Shown here in pieces: positions 3,876 to 7,729 of a stretch of DNA of 7,729 nt. The notes beneath the pieces were generated by a model that had not been told where the DNA came from, ran no database searches, and saw nothing but the letters and a program-made list of their open reading frames with translations. Position 1 is the stretch's first letter; each line of letters begins with the position of its first letter. Where the stretch lies: assembly GCA_964531165.1 (NCBI GenBank), contig CAZHEA010000119.1:1-7729 (forward strand), in the 5' to 3' direction. Position numbers and translations under genes: made by a program. This stretch comes from SZUA-229 sp964531165 (GTDB lineage: Bacteria > Pseudomonadota > Gammaproteobacteria > SZUA-229).

Positions 3876-4530
3876 AGAATATGATTAGAGGCCGAATATA
3901 AATCCATTAGACAAGATAAAACAACTTTAAAGAAGATGGATACCAACACTACCCCAGAAGGCACTTATTGACAGGAAAAACCTATACCCCATAGAAACTA
4001 CACTATTCTAATCCATACCAGCCCACACTCTGTAAAGTATGTCCTCGCATTACAGACTGTATGCATAACCATAAATCTGTCATAAAGCGACATATATACC
4101 TGCCATTAATATCACATTGAAGAAGACTGTTAGATTAAACACCTGTCAAAATCCAGCTTATCTGGGTAGAAATGGCTCCATGCAAGATTATCGCTATTTT
4201 CTCTGATGCATGACCCGAGAAGGCAGATATAATGTTGAGAACCCCGACAAGAGGCCGATAGAATAAGCGATGAGACAAATAGGTCGGCGTTTTCTAATAT
4301 AACTATAATGCTTGCATTAAGTATCAATCATATTAATAATCAGCCGTAGCAACAAAAAGTTAAGAAAATTAAAGACGAGTAAAGCTCATGTGATATTATG
4401 TGCTTTTCTGCGGCCTCGTTATATGTAGGTAAGTTAAATGTAATTTATAATTTTGCCCACCACAATTGACGTAAAAGACGAAAAAACATGATACAAAACT
4501 ATTAAATATTAACTAAACAGGATATACACA
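3876..4530. other. 655-bp region without a recognisable gene
   Basis: Short open frames here (for example minus-strand 4130-4327) show no protein-like composition. Visible structure: a hairpin TAATGC-TT-GCATTA at 4306-4319 and a two-part stem-loop at 4375-4419 upstream of the cold-shock gene. A weak promoter-like TTGACG at 4466 with extended TG-A-TACAAA (4489-4497) is possible, but the spacing is poor. The rest appears to be decayed or noncoding chromosome. Confidence 0.4.
4375..4419 (+). ncRNA. Stem-loop upstream of the cold-shock gene (possible structured RNA or terminator)
   Basis: ACGAG (4375-4379) pairs with CTCGT (4415-4419). Inside it, AAAGC-T-CAT (4381-4389) pairs with ATG-T-GCTTT (4398-4406), with one T-T mismatch and an 8-nt loop. 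The fold lies 111 bp before the cold-shock ATG. It could be part of a long cold-shock 5' leader, an intrinsic terminator (the right arm ends GCTTTTC), or chance in A+T-rich DNA. Confidence 0.3.
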
Positions 4531-4737
4531 ATGAGTAAAGGTACAGTAAAGTGGTTTGATGCGGGTAAAGGTTTTGGCTTTATAACACCAGAAGATGGAG
4601 GAAAAGATCTTTTTGTGCATCATTCTGAAATTAAGAGTGGTGACGACTATAAATCACTTAATGAAGGGCAAGTGGTAGAATATGAAGTAGGACAAGGCCA
4701 GAAAGGCCCTTGTGCAAACAATGTTGTTCCAGCCTAA
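4531..4737 (+). CDS. Cold-shock domain protein (CspA family)
   Basis: The 68-residue protein is a single cold-shock domain: K-G-T-V-K-W-F-D at the start, RNP1 as K-G-F-G-F-I (residues 13-18) and RNP2 as D-L-F-V-H-H. These are the aromatic faces that bind single-stranded RNA or DNA. Family members melt RNA secondary structure after cold shock, or act constitutively as RNA chaperones. Most family members have F-N in W-F-N; here it is F-D, followed by A-G-K-G. AGGA at 4519-4522 sits 8 nt before the ATG. Which paralogue (cspA, cspC, cspE and so on) cannot be told. It stands alone with long flanking noncoding DNA, as is usual for these genes. The family call is certain; cold induction is not shown. 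Confidence 0.96.
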   Translation: MSKGTVKWFDAGKGFGFITPEDGGKDLFVHHSEIKSGDDYKSLNEGQVVEYEVGQGQKGPCANNVVPA

Positions 4738-4766
4738 TCAAAGCAAACCAAAACACCTACAAATAA

Positions 4767-4839
4767 CAGCACATATCAAATCAGTGCTGCTTGTGCGTAC
4801 AAAGTTTGCACACATCTGGACCGGCCAGAACACGGCCGG
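4767..4839 (+). terminator. Three tandem hairpins after the cold-shock gene
   Basis: CAGCAC/GTGCTG (4767-4789), TGTGC/GCACA (4792-4812) and CCGGCC/GGCCGG (4821-4839) follow one another closely. They begin 30 bp after the cold-shock stop codon. None has a proper U tract, so intrinsic termination is uncertain. They may protect the 3' end of the short mRNA or act with Rho. Confidence 0.35.
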
Positions 4840-4856
4840 CCATTTGTCTCATCATT

Positions 4857-5051
4857 ATGCTTAAAGATGAAAATGAATGCACCGGGTATAACGCAATGTT
4901 AGCCGCCATTGGTTTTGTCATAATTTCATTACTATATGCAGCTTCAGACCTGAGGTTTGATATAGCCCTATTAGTTGCATATCTTGTCGCCTTAACAGGC
5001 ATTTCGACAATGTATTTACCCGTTAACCAAAGTAATGCTACTAACGCATAA
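4857..5051 (+). CDS. Small two-helix membrane protein, unknown function
   Basis: From the ATG at 4857 the frame gives 64 residues: a polar start (M-L-K-D-E-N-E-C), a hydrophobic segment at about 14-27 (M-L-A-A-I-G-F-V-I-I-S-L-L-Y), a short charged loop S-D-L-R-F-D, a second hydrophobic segment at about 35-52 and a polar end. This is a plausible inner-membrane hairpin protein. The frame is open back to 4791, but that part lies in the hairpins after the cold-shock gene and looks noncoding. There is no good ribosome site before 4857. A minus-strand frame (4781-5059) overlaps fully and is less protein-like. I recognise no family. Confidence 0.4.
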   Translation: MLKDENECTGYNAMLAAIGFVIISLLYAASDLRFDIALLVAYLVALTGISTMYLPVNQSNATNA

Positions 5052-5278
5052 AACGGCACGCAGATCAGACTAAACAGACAACTTAACCGTTTTCTCTGGC
5101 GCTATATTTAAAGACATGGAGATCACAATTAATATGGAAACTGAAGACTGAAAATCAGTTCAAACCAATATTCACTAAAACATACAGAATTAAAACAAAA
5201 TTATAATAAGTAATTCAGCCTTAACATAACACGCATATAGATTAAAAATACATACAAAAAACTTAATGGCATTTACTA
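5052..5278. other. Intergenic stretch between the two small membrane-protein genes
   Basis: A+T-rich, no gene seen. The right end carries GGCATT-TACT-AATGCC (5268-5283), a 6-bp hairpin that covers the ATG at 5279 and resembles the repeat at 6011-6029. Confidence 0.4.
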
Positions 5279-5314
5279 ATGCCTATACAACCCCAAACTC
5301 AGGCGGCAAAAAAC

Positions 5315-5557
5315 ATGGCAAACGATCAAGTTGAGAAATATAATAACTATATTAAAAAAGCATGGATTATTTATACTTTATTGACCATTTTACTTATTAT
5401 TATACTGGTGCTATTTGTAGCCGCCGACAACGAAGAAATGTTTTTCTATGCCATAATGCCTGCAGCTGCAGCTTATGTTTTTCGCCCCATGAACAAGCCC
5501 TTTAGTAAACTCATTTTTAAATTCACCGGTGCTTCTATTCCTACCGAGGAAGAATGA
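5315..5557 (+). CDS. Small two-helix inner-membrane protein, unknown function
   Basis: From the ATG at 5315 this is an 80-residue protein. A basic amphipathic start (Q-V-E-K-Y-N-N-Y-I-K-K) leads into a long hydrophobic helix (W-I-I-Y-T-L-L-T-I-L-L-I-I-I-L-V-L-F-V), an acidic turn A-D-N-E-E, a second hydrophobic stretch ending A-A-A-A-Y-V-F-R-P, and an acidic tail. The positive-inside rule puts both ends in the cytoplasm. AGGCGG at 5301-5306, 8 nt before this ATG, favours this start. An ATG at 5279 would add 12 residues but sits in a hairpin with no ribosome site. I do not recognise the family. It appears to be a single-gene unit with gene-poor DNA on both sides. Confidence 0.65.
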   Translation: MANDQVEKYNNYIKKAWIIYTLLTILLIIILVLFVAADNEEMFFYAIMPAAAAYVFRPMNKPFSKLIFKFTGASIPTEEE

Positions 5558-6052
5558 GCTGTATCACTATTGAATAATGGTTCATGCCCCTTTTTAATAG
5601 AATCAGGTTTCACTGCCAAACCTATCGCAAGTGCTGATATGGCTGTTTTTCACTAAAGACAGGTATGTAAACATCTTAAATTGAATCCGCATAATCAGGC
5701 GCTCTTTTATATAAACTCAACACCGTGAGCTTTTTCGTGACTCCTCGTATAATTCAAAATAATCGAATGGCGTTAAAATAATTTAAGTCTACGACTTATA
5801 ATGCATTAACATTTACTATATAAAGTTCAATAACTTAAGTTGACTCAACGTCTACAATCATCACTCTATCGAGCCTGTTTTTTTCATTCCAATTTAATTA
5901 CTCCATTAATTTAGAATTTTCTAATAAGTTTCCCTCCTGCACCGAATAAGGAATTTCCCTATATTGTTAATTCATCAACAGATTTATTCTTATTGCGGTA
6001 AAAATATCTGGTAATGCCTCTGGCATTACATAAATGCTTGAAGGATTACAAA
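5558..6052. other. 495-bp intergenic region upstream of the SoxB-like gene
   Basis: No gene is seen on either strand. It contains TAAGTC-TAC-GACTTA (5784-5798), a palindrome TAATGCATTA (5799-5808), and GTAATGCC-TCT-GGCATTAC (6011-6029). No convincing -35/-10 pair or terminator was found. Control elements of the downstream gene probably lie here. Confidence 0.45.
6011..6029 (+). promoter_or_regulatory. Perfect 8-bp inverted repeat in the leader of the SoxB-like gene
   Basis: GTAATGCC and GGCATTAC flank a 3-nt loop. The repeat ends 23 nt before the ATG and 11 nt before the ribosome site AAGGA (6041-6045). It could be an operator or an mRNA hairpin that limits translation. Related half-sites occur at 5268-5283, 4306-4319 and 5799-5808. 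Confidence 0.45.
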
Positions 6053-7729
6053 ATGAAATTAAACAACAAAATAAATAGCCCTCACATCGGTGCAGGGGCA
6101 GTTTGCAAAACATTGCTTTCTGCCGCCGTTGCTCTGGGTGTCGCTAGCTCGCCGGCTTTTGCAGACTCTAAACAAATAACATTAATTGAAATGGGCGATC
6201 TGCACGGCACATTAGTGCCCCACTCAGCAGTGCTTAAAAATATTGATGGCACTGAACGTGAAGTGGCCAGCTCAGGCGGATTAGCGCGTTTAAAAACCGT
6301 CGTCAACAGTATTCGTGATGACAACCCTGAAGCTGTACTGCTTTCAACTGGCGACTTAACCCACGGCAGCGCAGAAGCTATGTTTACACTGGGTGATGCA
6401 ATGATGATTCCTATGAACGCATTTGGTATCGACGTTTATACACCGGGTAACTGGGACTTTGGTTATGGCGGTGCGGTTTTCCGTAATCGCTTTACCAACT
6501 TCGGTCCAAAGCCAACTATTCCAGGCAACTTACGCGCCATGAGCGGCCACATCGGCTGTGATGACGTACCCGTAATTGCCGGCTTAACCGATGCCGCCAG
6601 CGGTTACACCTGCACTGAAATCACCGCTACTGCACCTTTCCCTACACCTGCAGGCAAGGGCGTGATTAAAGCCAGCTTCCCGACGGTTGCTGCCAATTTA
6701 TATAATGCGGCACCATTACCCGCTCCACTACATGGCAAGCCGGTTTTACCTGCCTATAAAATGCTGGATCGCAATGGCACAAAAATCGCGGTTATCGGTT
6801 TAACCGCTTCGATCGTTCCGCAACAGGCAGATGCATTTAATATTGGCCTGCGCTTTACTCAGGGCGTTGAAGAATTACCTGGCATTATCGCTAAGGTAAA
6901 AGCCGAAGGCGCCGAGCTGATTGTTGTTCAATCAGAGCTGGGGCTACCGCAAAATATCGTAATAGCGCAAAGCTTTAAAGATATCGATGTAATGTACTCA
7001 GCCCATACTCACGAAGTAACGCTGGGCGCTCTTGTTGTTTCTAAAAAGAAAGTGTTACGCACAACACCTGGTAAATCATTAAGCCATAAAGCACGCCACA
7101 TGCTGAATAGAGGCGCGGCAATTGTTGTTGAAACCAACCGTGACATGTATGTAGGTCGTCTTGATCTTGAGATAGAACACGGCCGTATTGAAAACTTCGA
7201 CTGGGAAGCCATTCCAGTTGATGAGTCAATTGCAGAAGATCCGGCTATGGCCGAACTCGTTGCCGCAATGGAAGAAGATTTCATTGCCGGTAAAGACGGC
7301 ATTGTTAAGCGTCACTCATTCCTGCCAGGCGGCTTTAACAACCCGGCGACACAAGGCTTACAGCTGACTGATGATCTGGATACTGTAGTGGGTTACACCG
7401 ATACATTATTACTTCGTCATCACGTGCTGGAAGATACATTAAATAACTTCCTTGCGGATGCAATTTTAAATGTAACTGACAGTGTTGCAGATGTGCGTAA
7501 TGTTCCCGGCTGGGAAAATGGCGTAGATGTATCAATGGCCAATGGTTTCCGTTTTGGTAATGCGGTACTACCCGGTCAGGCAATTACATTACGTGATTTG
7601 TACACCTGGTTCCCGATTGCACCTGCAGTTAATATTGCAGACTTCTCCGGTGCTTCAATTGAAGGCACCTTAAACACTATTCTCGGTACGGTATTCGATC
7701 GTAATATCATTATACAACGCGGTGGCTGG
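6053..7729 (+). CDS. Exported SoxB/5'-nucleotidase-like metallophosphoesterase (3' end beyond the window)
   Basis: AAGGA lies 7 nt before the ATG. 559 codons are open to the window edge. Residues 1-37 look like a signal peptide (hydrophobic core, A-F-A before D38), so the protein is periplasmic or exported. The metallophosphoesterase domain has G-D-L-H-G (D49, H51), T-G-D-L-T-H (D101), G-N-W-D-F-G-Y-G (N133) and S-A-H-T-H (H318, H320). A 5'-nucleotidase C-terminal domain follows (T-L-N-N-F-L-A-D-A near 462, N-G-F-R-F-G and L-P-G-Q-A-I-T near 497-512). The W-D-F-G-Y-G block and the L-P-G-Q-A-I-T block resemble SoxB, the dimanganese thiosulfohydrolase of sulfur oxidation, more than UshA. Two positions differ from UshA: Trp134 for the catalytic His, and Glu295 where a metal-ligand His is usual. 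No other sox genes are in view, so the substrate is open. Confidence 0.9.
   Translation, partial: MKLNNKINSPHIGAGAVCKTLLSAAVALGVASSPAFADSKQITLIEMGDLHGTLVPHSAVLKNIDGTEREVASSGGLARLKTVVNSIRDDNPEAVLLSTGDLTHGSAEAMFTLGDAMMIPMNAFGIDVYTPGNWDFGYGGAVFRNRFTNFGPKPTIPGNLRAMSGHIGCDDVPVIAGLTDAASGYTCTEITATAPFPTPAGKGVIKASFPTVAANLYNAAPLPAPLHGKPVLPAYKMLDRNGTKIAVIGLTASIVPQQADAFNIGLRFTQGVEELPGIIAKVKAEGAELIVVQSELGLPQNIVIAQSFKDIDVMYSAHTHEVTLGALVVSKKKVLRTTPGKSLSHKARHMLNRGAAIVVETNRDMYVGRLDLEIEHGRIENFDWEAIPVDESIAEDPAMAELVAAMEEDFIAGKDGIVKRHSFLPGGFNNPATQGLQLTDDLDTVVGYTDTLLLRHHVLEDTLNNFLADAILNVTDSVADVRNVPGWENGVDVSMANGFRFGNAVLPGQAITLRDLYTWFPIAPAVNIADFSGASIEGTLNTILGTVFDRNIIIQRGGW

Noticed and set aside
4063..4135. attC-like pair GCATAAC and GTTAGAT
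   Set aside because: The cores match the consensus by sequence, but the 59 bp between have no inverted arms and no cassette gene lies before them; probably chance.
4130..4327. Minus-strand 65-residue open frame in the gene-free region
   Set aside because: No ribosome site, no recognisable domain, and it overlaps a hairpin; composition is not convincing for a protein.
4781..5059. Minus-strand 92-residue open frame
   Set aside because: It is antisense to the more protein-like two-helix frame at 4857-5051, covers the tandem hairpins and has no ribosome site.
7009..7583. Minus-strand open frames inside the SoxB-like gene
   Set aside because: Serine/proline- or histidine-rich shadows of a long uninterrupted conserved coding sequence on the plus strand.

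Overview
The window looks like the chromosome of a gammaproteobacterium, probably marine or aquatic. This is inferred from protein families and layout; no taxonomic marker is present. The left ~2.75 kb is A+T-rich and reads as a stretch of integron gene cassettes. The right end has visibly higher G+C and looks like ordinary chromosome. No integrase, rRNA, tRNA or CRISPR array is seen.

Cassette region (1-2751). In order: the C-terminal end of a RelE/ParE-type toxin; one half of an attC-like site broken by a decayed IS3-family element (about 105-584); a degraded attC 3' half; a small lipoprotein cassette ending in a well-formed attC (1159-1244); a ccdAB toxin-antitoxin cassette read on the minus strand, ending in a second attC (1865-1988); and a cassette encoding a NERD nuclease-like domain fused to a topoisomerase-type C4 zinc finger, whose attC survives only as its left half (from 2745). 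The core sites agree with one another. The 5' boundary of the ccdAB cassette (GTTAGAT) is the exact reverse complement of the R'' box of its own attC (ATCTAAC). The same holds for the NERD cassette (GTTATGC and GCATAAC).

Beyond the array (2752-3900). A mazEF/pemIK-type pair follows directly. Its near-consensus promoter is interleaved with a 30-bp perfect palindrome and places transcription start on the antitoxin ATG, so the message is predicted to be leaderless. Then comes a C-terminal remnant of a zinc-type alcohol dehydrogenase/quinone oxidoreductase gene. With the RelE remnant this makes three toxin-antitoxin loci within about 3.4 kb, typical of sedentary integrons and their borders, where such modules are thought to stabilise the DNA.

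Right half (3900-7729). About 650 bp without a gene precede a single-domain cold-shock protein. Two small membrane proteins of unknown function follow, then about 500 bp without a gene, then the 5' 559 codons of an exported SoxB/5'-nucleotidase-like metallophosphoesterase that runs off the window. Two residues expected in its active site are replaced. Short TAATGC/GCATTA hairpins recur in the right-half intergenic DNA.

The genes do not form one pathway. The left part is a mobile and selfish-gene neighbourhood; the right part is stress-response and envelope chromosome.
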